A stretch of 7,347 nt of DNA from Gordonia crocea (GTDB taxonomy: Bacteria > Actinomycetota > Actinomycetes > Mycobacteriales > Mycobacteriaceae). Under the pieces are notes generated by a model that saw nothing but the letters and a program-made list of their open reading frames with translations, ran no database searches and was not told where the DNA came from. The stretch spans positions 1-7,347 of the forward strand of contig NZ_BJOU01000007.1 of the NCBI RefSeq assembly GCF_009932435.1, read 5' to 3'. A program made the translations under genes and the position numbers. Shown piece by piece: positions 1-5,889 of the stretch (within the stretch, counting starts at the first letter, position 1; every line of letters begins with the position of its first letter).

Positions 1-1487
1 AGGTGGCGCTGTACTCCTCGTCATCCTGCTGCTCTCCGGTGTCTACCTGACCTGTTCTTCGACGTCGATGGCCACGTCACCTACCACGGCGACTACCAGC
101 CACTCACGGTGTCACCATGAGCCGTGCCTACGAGACCACGCTGAACATCTCCTTCGAGGTGCGCGGCGGACTCTTCGTCCGGCAGATCCACCACTGGGCG
201 GCCCTGCTGTTCGCGGCGTCGATCATCATCCACATGCTGCGCATCTTCTTCACCGGTGCGTTCCGCCGGCCGCGCGAGGCCAACTGGATCATCGGCTGCC
301 TGCTCCTGCTGCTGGCGATGTTTCGAGGGCTTCTTCGCTACTCGCTCCCCGACGACCTGCTCTCGGGCACCGGCGTCCGCGCCGCAATGAGCGGTATCGT
401 CCTGGGCATTCCGCTCGTCGGGACCTGTACACTGGGCCCGTTCGGCGGCGACTTCCCGGGCGACATCATCCATCCCGCGCATGTACGTGCTGCACATCCT
501 GCTGTTCCCGGCCATCATCCTGGCCCTGATCGGCGCCCACCTCGCGCTGGTCTGGTACCAGAAGCACACGCAGTTCCCGGCCCCGGCCGTACCGAGCGCA
601 ACGTCGTGGGTGTGCGCATCCTGCCGGTGTTCGCCGCCAAGGCCGGCGCCTTCTTCGCGATCACCTTCGGTGTTCTCGGGATCATGGCCGGCGTCTTCCA
701 GATCAACCCGGTGTGGACGATCGGCCCCTACAACCCAGCGCAGGTGTCCGCCGGCTCCCAGCCCGACATCTACATGCAGTGGACTGACGGTCTGGCCCGC
801 TTGATGCCGCCGTGGGAGCTGTACCTGGGCAACTACACCATTCCGGCGATCTTCTGGGTCGTCGTGCTGATCGGCTTCATGTTCACCGGTATGTTCGCCT
901 ACCCGTGGATCGAGAAGCGGCTCACCGGCGACAATGCGCACCACAACCTGCTGCAGCGTCCGCGTGACGTGCCGGTGCGCACCGCGATCGGTGCGATGGC
1001 CGTCTCGTTCTACGTGATCATGACGCTGTCCTGTATGAACGACATCATCGCGTTCCGCTTCCACATCTCGCTCAACGCGACGACGTGGATGGGTCGCATC
1101 GGCCTTCTCGTCGTACCGCCGCTGGCGTACTTCATCGCCTACCGCTGGGCGCTCTCGCTGCAGCGCAGCGACCGTGAGGTGCTCGAGCACGGAATCGAGA
1201 CCGGCATCATCAAGCGGCTGCCGCAGGGCGAGTACATCGAGGTGCACCAGCCGCTCGGCCCGGTCGACGACCACGGTCACCCGATCCCGCTCCCCTACGA
1301 AGGCGCGGCCATCCCGAAGAAGATGAACAAGCTCGGTGCCGCGGGTTCCCCGGGCTCCGGTGGCCTCTTCTTCGCCGACCCGCCGGAGGAGCAGGAACTC
1401 AACGCCGAGCTGGAGCACAAGCAGCACGTCGCCGAGCACAAGGCTCTGCGCGAACTGCAGGCCCAGAACGGCAACGTGCTCGACTAG
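1..1487 (+). CDS. qcrB: Cytochrome bc1 complex cytochrome b subunit QcrB, 5'-truncated and frameshifted
   Basis: Membrane subunit of the menaquinol:cytochrome c reductase (complex III); it holds both b haems and the quinol sites. Recognised from remembered actinobacterial QcrB sequence: [52 protein letters not shown], the PPWE motif at the quinol-oxidation site, [17 protein letters not shown] and the long soluble C-terminal extension typical of actinobacteria ([26 protein letters not shown]). Haem-ligand histidine pairs lie in [16 protein letters not shown] (about 189-236) and [17 protein letters not shown] (about 490-540). The true start lies before the window. The frame is broken by single-base changes near 15-19, 52, 108, 321-337 (an insertion and deletion that compensate), 426-440, 470 and 579. 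From 581 to the TAG at 1485-1487 it is clean. Most changes repair to the expected protein with one base in a short run of C or G, so I read this as an intact gene with sequence errors. The identity is certain; whether the gene is intact is an inference. Confidence 0.95.
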
Positions 1488-1497
1488 CAACTCCTCC

Positions 1498-1513
1498 CCT
1501 CCCCCCGGGGAGG
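1498..1513 (+). other. Small GC hairpin just after qcrB
   Basis: A 6-bp stem (CCTCCC with GGGAGG) closes a 4-nt loop, 11 bases after the qcrB stop codon. It lies just before the much stronger hairpin at 1523-1558. It may add to termination or protect the 3' end of the transcript, but nothing in the sequence proves a role. Confidence 0.4.
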
Positions 1514-1522
1514 CACAGGCAA

Positions 1523-1558
1523 GGAAAGGCCGCCAGGATCAGTCCTGGCGGCCTTTCC
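1523..1558 (+). terminator. Intrinsic-type terminator of the qcr operon
   Basis: Perfect 16-bp stem with arms GGAAAGGCCGCCAGGA and TCCTGGCGGCCTTTCC and a TCAG tetraloop, 35 bases after the qcrB stop. There is no U-rich tail, which is usual for actinobacterial terminator hairpins. It is placed to end the qcrB transcript before the converging ctaC-ctaF operon. The 21-bp repeat array begins 3 bases after the stem. Confidence 0.85.
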
Positions 1559-1561
1559 CGT

Positions 1562-1740
1562 CGACTGGGCCCACATCCCCGCCGACTGGGCCCCGATCTT
1601 CGCCGACTGGGCCCTCATCTTCGCCGACTGGGCCCCGATCTTCGCCGACTGGGCCCACATCCCCGCCGACTGGGCCCTCATCTTCATCGACTGGGCCCTC
1701 AATCTCGCCGACTGGGCCCCGATCTTCGTCGACTGGGCCC
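1562..1740 (+). repeat. Nine-copy 21-bp tandem repeat (left array)
   Basis: The 11-base core CGACTGGGCCC occurs without change at 1562, 1583, 1604, 1625, 1646, 1667, 1688, 1709 and 1730, always exactly 21 bp apart. The 10-base spacers vary: most are of the form (C/T)(C/G)ATCTTCGC, and two (after copies 1 and 5) are ACATCCCCGC. Each copy holds the palindrome GGGCCC. Because 21 is a multiple of three, all frames stay open and give repetitive peptides such as DWAPIFA; I regard these as artefacts. The array starts 3 bp after the qcrB terminator. Related units lie inverted at 4107-4203 behind the ctaF terminator. The function is unknown. A period of 21 bp equals two turns of B-DNA, which would suit a protein binding one face of the helix. 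Confidence 0.95.
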
Positions 1741-1751
1741 TTTCAGTTCCT

Positions 1752-1756
1752 ACGGC
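1752..1756. repeat. Target-site duplication, left copy (ACGGC)
   Basis: ACGGC directly precedes the left end of the IS21 element and recurs directly after its right end at 3945-3949. A 5-bp duplication is within the range known for IS21-family insertion, and it fixes both element boundaries. Confidence 0.85.
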
Positions 1757-1783
1757 TGTTGACGACGCGTGAAAACTGACCCC
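1757..1783 (+). repeat. IS21 left terminal inverted repeat with outer transposase site
   Basis: It begins TGTTGACGACGCG and continues into TGAAAACTGACCCCC (1770-1784). It pairs with 3944-3918 read on the minus strand (TGTCAACGGCGGGCG, then AAAATTGACCC). Both outer tips start TGT and end in ACA on the other side. Confidence 0.85.
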
Positions 1784-1794
1784 CAGGTGACGGG

Positions 1795-1809
1795 TGAATT
1801 TTGACCCCC
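1795..1809 (+). repeat. Inner IS21 end repeat, left (L2)
   Basis: TGAATTTTGACCCCC is a second copy of the motif TGAAAACTGACCCCC found at 1770-1784, displaced by exactly 25 bp. Multiple end repeats that bind the transposase are known in IS21-family elements; binding here is inferred. Confidence 0.75.
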
Positions 1810-1834
1810 GTCAGATCCTTGGAGGGTGATTTCA

Positions 1835-3106
1835 GTGGAGCAGTGGGCGGAGATCCGCCGGTTACATTTGAGCGAGGGTGTGCCGATCAAGGAGATCGTG
1901 CGGCGTTTGGGGGTCTCGCGGAACACGGTGCGGGTGGCGGTGCGTTCGGCCGAGCCGCCGAAGTATGAGCGCAGGCCGTCGGGGTCGGCGGTTGATGTGT
2001 TCGAGCCGCAGATTCGGGCGTTGCTGGCCGGGTATCCGGCGATGCCGGCGACGGTGATCGCTGAGCGGATCGGCTGGACCAGGTCGATGACGGTCTTGAA
2101 GGATCGTGTCCGGCAGATCCGGCCGGAGTACCGCGGGGTCGATCCGGCCGATCGGGTGGTATACGAACCGGGTGGGTGTTCGCAGTGGGATCTGTGGTTC
2201 CCCGACCGGCGAATCCCGTTGGGCCGTAACCAGTTCGCGGTGTTGCCGGTGCTGGTGATGACGCTGGCGTACTCGCGGTACCGGCTGGCCACGATGATCC
2301 CGTCCCGTCAGGGCGGAGACATCCTGGCCGGTATGTGGCTGCTGCTGTCTCAGGTCGGGGCGGTCACACGCAAGCTGGTGTGGGACCGTGAATCGGCGAT
2401 CGGCGGCAAGGGTGTGCCGACGCAGGCGGCCACCGCGTTCGTCGGGACGCTGGGAACCAGGCTGGAGCTGGCTCCGCCGCGGGACCCCGAATACAAGGGC
2501 ATGGTCGAACGCACCAACCGGTATCTGGAGACCTCGTTCCTGCCCGGCCGGGAGTTCACCGGGCCGGCCGATTTCAACGCCCAGTTGCAGAGCTGGCTCG
2601 ATACGTGTGCCAACACCAAGGTCGTGCGGGCGATCGCCGATCGCCGCCCGGTCGACGTGCTCGGGGAGGATGTGGCCGCGATGACCGCGTTGCCGCCGGT
2701 GGCCCCGGTCAGCGGGCTGCGCGAACGGGTCCGCCTGGCCCGGGACTACTACGTACGCGTGGACGGCAACGACTACTCGGTCCATCCGGCGGTGATCGGC
2801 AAGTTCGTCGACATCACCGCCACCGCCACCACGGTCCGGATTTGTCACGGGCAGACCGTGGTGGCCGACCATGACCGATTCTGGGGGCGGCACGCCTCGA
2901 TCACCGATCCCCAGCATGTGGCCGCTGCCCGGGAGTTGCGGGTCAACTACCGGCTCCAGGACCTGAACAACCGTGCCGCCAACGCCGCCCGAATACGGGC
3001 ACACGCCGACGGGCACACCGTGCCGATTCGGCCGCTGCCGGACTACGACCGTCTCTACGGCGTCGACTTCACCAGCGGTAACGGCGGCCTGGAGCCGGTC
3101 TCGTGA
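1835..3106 (+). CDS. istA: IS21-family transposase IstA (DDE integrase)
   Basis: It catalyses strand cleavage and transfer of the element. The N-terminus carries a helix-turn-helix (PIKEIVRRLGVSRNTV, about residues 17-32), which binds the IS ends. The integrase core follows, with acidic residues visible at D119 (SQWDLWFP), D184 (LVWDRES) and E225 (YKGMVERTNR), then a C-terminal basic/beta domain (DYYVRVDGNDYSVHP). Length is 423 residues, in the usual range for short IS21 IstA proteins. I chose GTG 1835 because GGAGG (1821-1825) lies 9 bases upstream; GTG 1826 in the same frame touches that ribosome site and is less likely. The stop overlaps the istB start by 4 bases (GTGA, 3103-3106), which suggests translational coupling. 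There are no frameshifts. Confidence 0.95.
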   Translation: MEQWAEIRRLHLSEGVPIKEIVRRLGVSRNTVRVAVRSAEPPKYERRPSGSAVDVFEPQIRALLAGYPAMPATVIAERIGWTRSMTVLKDRVRQIRPEYRGVDPADRVVYEPGGCSQWDLWFPDRRIPLGRNQFAVLPVLVMTLAYSRYRLATMIPSRQGGDILAGMWLLLSQVGAVTRKLVWDRESAIGGKGVPTQAATAFVGTLGTRLELAPPRDPEYKGMVERTNRYLETSFLPGREFTGPADFNAQLQSWLDTCANTKVVRAIADRRPVDVLGEDVAAMTALPPVAPVSGLRERVRLARDYYVRVDGNDYSVHPAVIGKFVDITATATTVRICHGQTVVADHDRFWGRHASITDPQHVAAARELRVNYRLQDLNNRAANAARIRAHADGHTVPIRPLPDYDRLYGVDFTSGNGGLEPVS

Positions 3107-3870
3107 ACGGCAGCGATGATCTCGGCTCGCAGATCGAGTACCTGACCCGGGCACTGAAGACCCCGACGATCAGGCGGTGCTGGGCCGAGCTGGCCGACCG
3201 TGCCCGCACCGACGGCTGGAGCCACGAGCAATACCTCGCCGCACTCCTGGAACGGCAGGTCAACGACCGCGAGGCCAACGGCACCACGCTGCGGATCAAC
3301 GCCGCGAAGTTCCCGGCAGTCAAAACGCTCGAGGACTTCAACTTCGACCACGCCCGGTCGGTGCCGCGCGATGTGATCGCGCACCTGGCCACCAGCACCT
3401 GGATCGCCAAAGGCGAGAACGTGATCCTGCTCGGACCACCCGGAGTCGGCAAAACCCATCTGGGGATCGCACTGGGCATCAAGGCCGCCCACCACAGCTA
3501 TCCGGTGTTGTTCGACACCGCCACCGGGTGGGCCGCACGCCTGACCGACGCCCATGCCGCCGGCCGGCTACCCCAAGAACTCAAACGGCTACGCCGCTAC
3601 CGGCTCCTGATCATCGACGAGATCGGCTACCTGCCCTTCGACAGCGACACCGCGAACCTGTTCTTCCAACTCATCGCCGCCCGCTACGAACAAGGCTCGA
3701 TCCTGATCACCTCGAACATGCCTTTCGGCCGCTGGGGAGAAGTTTTCGCCGACGACGTCGTCGCCGCAGCACTCATCGACCGACTCGTCCACCACGTCGA
3801 AGTCCTCACCATCACAGGAGACTCCTACCGCACCAAAACCCGACACGACCTCATCAGCAACGACCAGTAG
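3103..3870 (+). CDS. istB: IS21-family helper ATPase IstB
   Basis: AAA+ ATPase related to DnaC, which assembles on DNA and directs IstA to target sites. In the 255-residue protein the Walker A motif GPPGVGKTH is at 111-119 and Walker B LLIIDEIGY at 168-176. A sensor-like stretch LITSNMPFGRWGEVF is at 201-215, and the arginine-rich end ALIDRLVHHVEVLTITGDSYR carries R227 and R243. The N-terminal helical region (residues 1-85) is the part that in this family contacts IstA or other IstB subunits. The start is GTG 3103 inside the istA stop (GTGA overlap). It ends at TAG 3868-3870, 22 bases before the inner right end repeat. The gene is complete and typical in length. Confidence 0.95.
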   Translation: MNGSDDLGSQIEYLTRALKTPTIRRCWAELADRARTDGWSHEQYLAALLERQVNDREANGTTLRINAAKFPAVKTLEDFNFDHARSVPRDVIAHLATSTWIAKGENVILLGPPGVGKTHLGIALGIKAAHHSYPVLFDTATGWAARLTDAHAAGRLPQELKRLRRYRLLIIDEIGYLPFDSDTANLFFQLIAARYEQGSILITSNMPFGRWGEVFADDVVAAALIDRLVHHVEVLTITGDSYRTKTRHDLISNDQ

Positions 3871-3891
3871 AACCAGACAAAACAACCATCA

Positions 3892-3906
3892 GGGGGTCAA
3901 TTTTCA
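3892..3906 (-). repeat. Inner IS21 end repeat, right (R2)
   Basis: On the minus strand it reads TGAAAATTGACCCCC, the same motif as L1 and L2. It lies exactly 25 bp inside the matching motif of the terminal repeat (3917-3931), mirroring the 25-bp spacing at the left end. Confidence 0.75.
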
Positions 3907-3917
3907 ACCGTCGATAG

Positions 3918-3944
3918 AGGGTCAATTTTCGCCCGCCGTTGACA
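3918..3944 (-). repeat. IS21 right terminal inverted repeat
   Basis: Read on the minus strand it begins TGTCAACGGCGGGCG and runs into AAAATTGACCC, matching the left end at 20 of 27 positions. On the plus strand the last six bases are TTGACA, a perfect -35 hexamer that faces out of the element. Such outward -35 boxes are known in IS21, where they form promoters when ends are joined in tandem. Confidence 0.85.
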
Positions 3945-3949
3945 ACGGC
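3945..3949. repeat. Target-site duplication, right copy (ACGGC)
   Basis: This is the same five bases as 1752-1756, directly next to the right IS tip. Removing the element and one copy restores an uninterrupted intergenic sequence joining CCTACGGC to TAGTTCCC. Confidence 0.85.
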
Positions 3950-4106
3950 TAGTTCCCTAATCGGGCGCCGGTGTTTCTGGCGGGTTCAGACTGTGAGGAA
4001 CCTCGGCCCCTGGGAAGAATCAGATCGCTTGTGCGGTGAGGATTTGTCTGACATCCGACCCAAAACCGTGTGCTCCCCGAAACCACCTTGATGGCGTCGG
4101 GCTCAG
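3950..4106. other. Remnant of the original qcrB-ctaF intergenic region
   Basis: These 157 bases between the IS and the right repeat array hold no gene I can support. Only short open stretches with no codon pattern or ribosome site are present. I see no tRNA or other RNA gene. A weak 5-bp hairpin (GGTTC with GAACC, around 3980-4002) is the only structure noticed. In M. tuberculosis two small membrane-protein genes (Rv2197c and mmpS3) occupy the equivalent interval; nothing like them is seen here. Confidence 0.6.
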
Positions 4107-4203
4107 GGGCCCACTCGACAGGATCGAGGGCCCACTCGACGAGATCGAGGGCCCACTCGACAAGATCGAGGGCCCACTCGACAAGATCGAGGGCCCACTC
4201 GAC
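4107..4203 (-). repeat. Five-copy 21-bp tandem repeat (right array, inverted)
   Basis: On the plus strand GGGCCCACTCGAC occurs unchanged at 4107, 4128, 4149, 4170 and 4191, always 21 bp apart, with 8-base spacers AGGATCGA, GAGATCGA and AAGATCGA (twice). Read on the minus strand, in the direction of ctaF, a unit is GTCGAGTGGGCCC then TCGATCTT. The left array unit (CGACTGGGCCC then, for example, CGATCTTCGC) is the same motif with a few substitutions. Each unit can also form a 5-bp mini-hairpin (TCGAG, loop TGGGCC, CTCGA). The array starts 2 bp beyond the ctaF terminator. Minus-strand translation gives VEWALDL repeats, which I consider spurious. The role is unknown. Confidence 0.95.
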
Positions 4204-4205
4204 GA

Positions 4206-4242
4206 AGAACCGCCGCACCCGGAATCCGAATGCGGCGGTTCT
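4206..4242 (-). terminator. Terminator hairpin of the ctaC-ctaF operon
   Basis: A perfect 12-bp stem on the minus strand (arms AGAACCGCCGCA and TGCGGCGGTTCT), with a 13-base loop that can pair a little further (CGG with CCG). It begins 17 bases after the ctaF stop codon. As at qcrB there is no strong U tail, and a 21-bp repeat array follows at once. Confidence 0.85.
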
Positions 4243-4259
4243 CTCAGAACTCGGTGACG

Positions 4260-4676
4260 CTAGTGCTTCTCCGGGCCCCAGTGGTACTCGAACACGAGGC
4301 CCGCCGCGGTCACGATGATGACACCGGCCGCGAAAATTGCGAACCAGAAGTTCCGCGTCGCAAAGCCGACGGCGAACAGAGCCGCGCCCATCGCGACCAG
4401 AATCGGCCAGAAGCTGTGCGGGCTGAAGAAGCCCAACTCGCCGGCGCCGTCCTCGATCTCAGCCTCTTCGTAGTCCTCGGGACGGATCTCGACGCGGCGC
4501 GCCACGAACCGGAAGTAGGTCCCGGTGATCAGGCACAGTCCTGCCGAGAAGAAGAAGGCGGTCGCACCGGCCCACTCAACACCCTTCGAGGAGATGCCGG
4601 TGAGGATCGTGTAGGCAACCGCGCCGATGAGGAAGAACGCGGTGAGCATCTCGAAGATCCGGGCTTCGACTTTCAT
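4260..4676 (-). CDS. ctaF: Actinobacterial cytochrome c oxidase subunit IV (CtaF)
   Basis: Small membrane subunit of the aa3 oxidase, specific to actinobacteria, without redox centres, needed for a stable complex. It has 138 residues, the normal size. The MKVEARIFE start and four hydrophobic stretches are visible: about residues 9-27 ([15 protein letters not shown]), 36-56 ([20 protein letters not shown]), 88-106 ([19 protein letters not shown]) and 109-127 ([19 protein letters not shown]). An acidic loop (about 66-77, [12 protein letters not shown]) lies between helices 2 and 3, and the tail ends [10 protein letters not shown]. The ATG directly follows the ctaC stop (TAA then ATG, no gap), with GGAG about 10 bases upstream inside ctaC. 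The two genes are therefore one operon and probably coupled in translation. Confidence 0.95.
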   Translation of the reverse strand: MKVEARIFEMLTAFFLIGAVAYTILTGISSKGVEWAGATAFFFSAGLCLITGTYFRFVARRVEIRPEDYEEAEIEDGAGELGFFSPHSFWPILVAMGAALFAVGFATRNFWFAIFAAGVIIVTAAGLVFEYHWGPEKH

Positions 4677-5723
4677 TTAGGACGCTCCGATCGCTCGCTT
4701 GGTGCAGTTCTGCAGAACCGGGCGCCAGGTGTCGCCCAAGTGCTTCGGGGTGTCGCCGCCGGTCTTGCGACGCGTTTCGAACGGCACCGTGGTCACCGAG
4801 GTCGGGACCTGGCAGATGGCCTCGAGGGCACCCGCGTTCGTCAGGCCCTTCTCACGCCACTGGAGGTAGCTCTTGAAATCCTGATCGCTGACAACGCGGA
4901 TCTCGAAGTTCATCATGGCGTGGTACGTGCCGCACATCTCGGCGCATCGGCCGACGAAAGCGCCAGTACGGGTGATCTTCTCGATCTGGAACCGCGGATC
5001 GGTGTGGTTCTGCTTCGGGAAAGGCATCACGTCGCGCTTGTACAGGAACTCGGGCACCCAGAAGGAGTGGACGACGTCCGCGGCGGCGAGGTTGAACTCG
5101 ATGCGCTTACCCTCCGGGAGGACCAGGATCGGGATCTCGCTCGGCGTGCCAAGCGTCTCGATCTTGGAGAAGCGCAGGTAGTCGCGCACATTGTCACTGC
5201 GACCGCCGGCCGGCAGCGGCAGCGGGTGGCCGTGCTCGGCTTCGCGCTGCGCCTGCAGCGCAAACGGGCTGCCGTCCTTGACCGCATAGACCTTGTAGGT
5301 GCCGTTGTCCTGGCGGACCTTGTCGTAGCCGAACTTCCAGTTCCACTGGAACGCGGTGACATCGACGACGACGGCGGGGTCGTCGGTCTTCTTCTCGACC
5401 TTGTTCTCGACGACGACGGTGAAGTAGAACAACACCGCGATCGCCAGGAACGGGAGCGTGATCAAGGTCAGCTCGACAGGCATGTTGTAGGCCGTCTGCC
5501 GCGGGAAAGAGTCCTCCCCATCGCGGTGGCGGAAGAACGTGATGGCGTAGAAAATCGCCATCCAGACGAGGAAACCGACGATCAACGAAGCGATCACCGC
5601 CCAGGTCCACAGGTGGCCCATGGCCTCGGCTTCTGGCGTCACACCCGTCGGCCAGCCGAATCGCAGGGTCTCACGCGGACCACAACCGGTCATGACCAGC
5701 GTCGCAAGGCCCAGCGCGGCCAC
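4677..5723 (-). CDS. ctaC: Cytochrome c oxidase subunit II (CtaC), lipoprotein-type
   Basis: It carries the CuA centre that takes electrons from the bc1 cytochrome c and passes them to subunit I. Counting from GTG 5723 (348 residues): lipobox LVMTGC with the modified cysteine at 14; two membrane helices at about 38-64 and 81-105; aromatic electron-entry stretch FQWNWKF at 125-131; and the complete CuA ligand set H219, C260, E262, C264, H268 and M271 (motif CAEMCGTYHAMM). The actinobacterial insert around 140-180 is present. The start is uncertain. Codons upstream of 5723 stay open to 5792 and encode a basic stretch (RTVKR) that suits a signal peptide, but offer no ATG, GTG or TTG. The true start is probably ATG 5800-5802, preceded by AGGA, with a one-base error between 5785 and 5799. 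Operon with ctaF; divergent from asnB. Confidence 0.93.
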   Translation of the reverse strand: MAALGLATLVMTGCGPRETLRFGWPTGVTPEAEAMGHLWTWAVIASLIVGFLVWMAIFYAITFFRHRDGEDSFPRQTAYNMPVELTLITLPFLAIAVLFYFTVVVENKVEKKTDDPAVVVDVTAFQWNWKFGYDKVRQDNGTYKVYAVKDGSPFALQAQREAEHGHPLPLPAGGRSDNVRDYLRFSKIETLGTPSEIPILVLPEGKRIEFNLAAADVVHSFWVPEFLYKRDVMPFPKQNHTDPRFQIEKITRTGAFVGRCAEMCGTYHAMMNFEIRVVSDQDFKSYLQWREKGLTNAGALEAICQVPTSVTTVPFETRRKTGGDTPKHLGDTWRPVLQNCTKRAIGAS

Positions 5724-5871
5724 CAGGCCGACCCGCTTGACCGTGCGCGATGCGGTCGCGGCGGGCTGCGCCGTGGACCGTTCACCCGTGTGTCAATTTC
5801 ATGCCTTCCTGCTCACCTGGACGCTCCCAGACGCACGGCCCGTTCACACCCAAATCCTGACGCCACATGGC

Positions 5872-5889
5872 TGCAAGACAATTCTTGCA
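5872..5889. promoter_or_regulatory. Operator-like dyad TGCAAGA-N4-TCTTGCA
   Basis: A perfect 7-bp inverted repeat around a 4-base centre (TGCAAGACAATTCTTGCA), 70 bases upstream of the probable ctaC ATG. Its size and symmetry suit a dimeric repressor site. It could also fold as an RNA hairpin in a ctaC leader. No regulator can be named from sequence alone. Confidence 0.5.

Larger units (their letters stand above)
1757..3944 (+). mobile_element. Complete IS21-family insertion sequence, 2188 bp
   Basis: The element has imperfect terminal inverted repeats (1757-1783 and 3918-3944, 20 of 27 positions matching), a 5-bp target duplication ACGGC, and the two-gene istA-istB arrangement with a 4-bp overlap, all typical of the IS21 family. 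Each end also carries a second inner copy of the transposase-site motif exactly 25 bp further in. Both genes are open throughout with intact catalytic motifs, so the copy could be active. It carries no passenger gene. It lies between the 3' ends of the converging qcrB and ctaF genes, outside both terminators and both 21-bp arrays. I cannot name the specific ISfinder member. Confidence 0.95.

Noticed and set aside
1..1487. qcrB as a true pseudogene
   Set aside because: The indels are limited to the first 580 bases, most repair with a single base, and the protein is conserved on both sides of each. Read error at the window edge is more likely.
93..1490. A 465-codon open frame on the minus strand opposite qcrB
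   Set aside because: It mirrors a well-conserved gene, has low-complexity Arg/Asp/His-rich content and ends where qcrB does. It is a shadow frame.
1484..1702. Short frames with Ala-Gln-Ser, DWA or Thr-Gly-Pro repeats in the left array
   Set aside because: The 21-bp period is divisible by three, so all frames stay open. No ribosome site or codon conservation supports a protein.
1757..3944. IS21 passenger or antiphage cargo
   Set aside because: Apart from the ends, the element holds only istA and istB, with no spare coding space.
1562..4203. CRISPR array
   Set aside because: The units are 21 bp in all, with 8-10 base spacers that resemble each other. Spacers of CRISPR length and cas genes are absent.
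3949..4218. Minus-strand frame with EWALDLV repeats as a protein gene
   Set aside because: It starts inside the terminator hairpin, is not in frame with ctaF and owes its openness to the 21-bp repeats.
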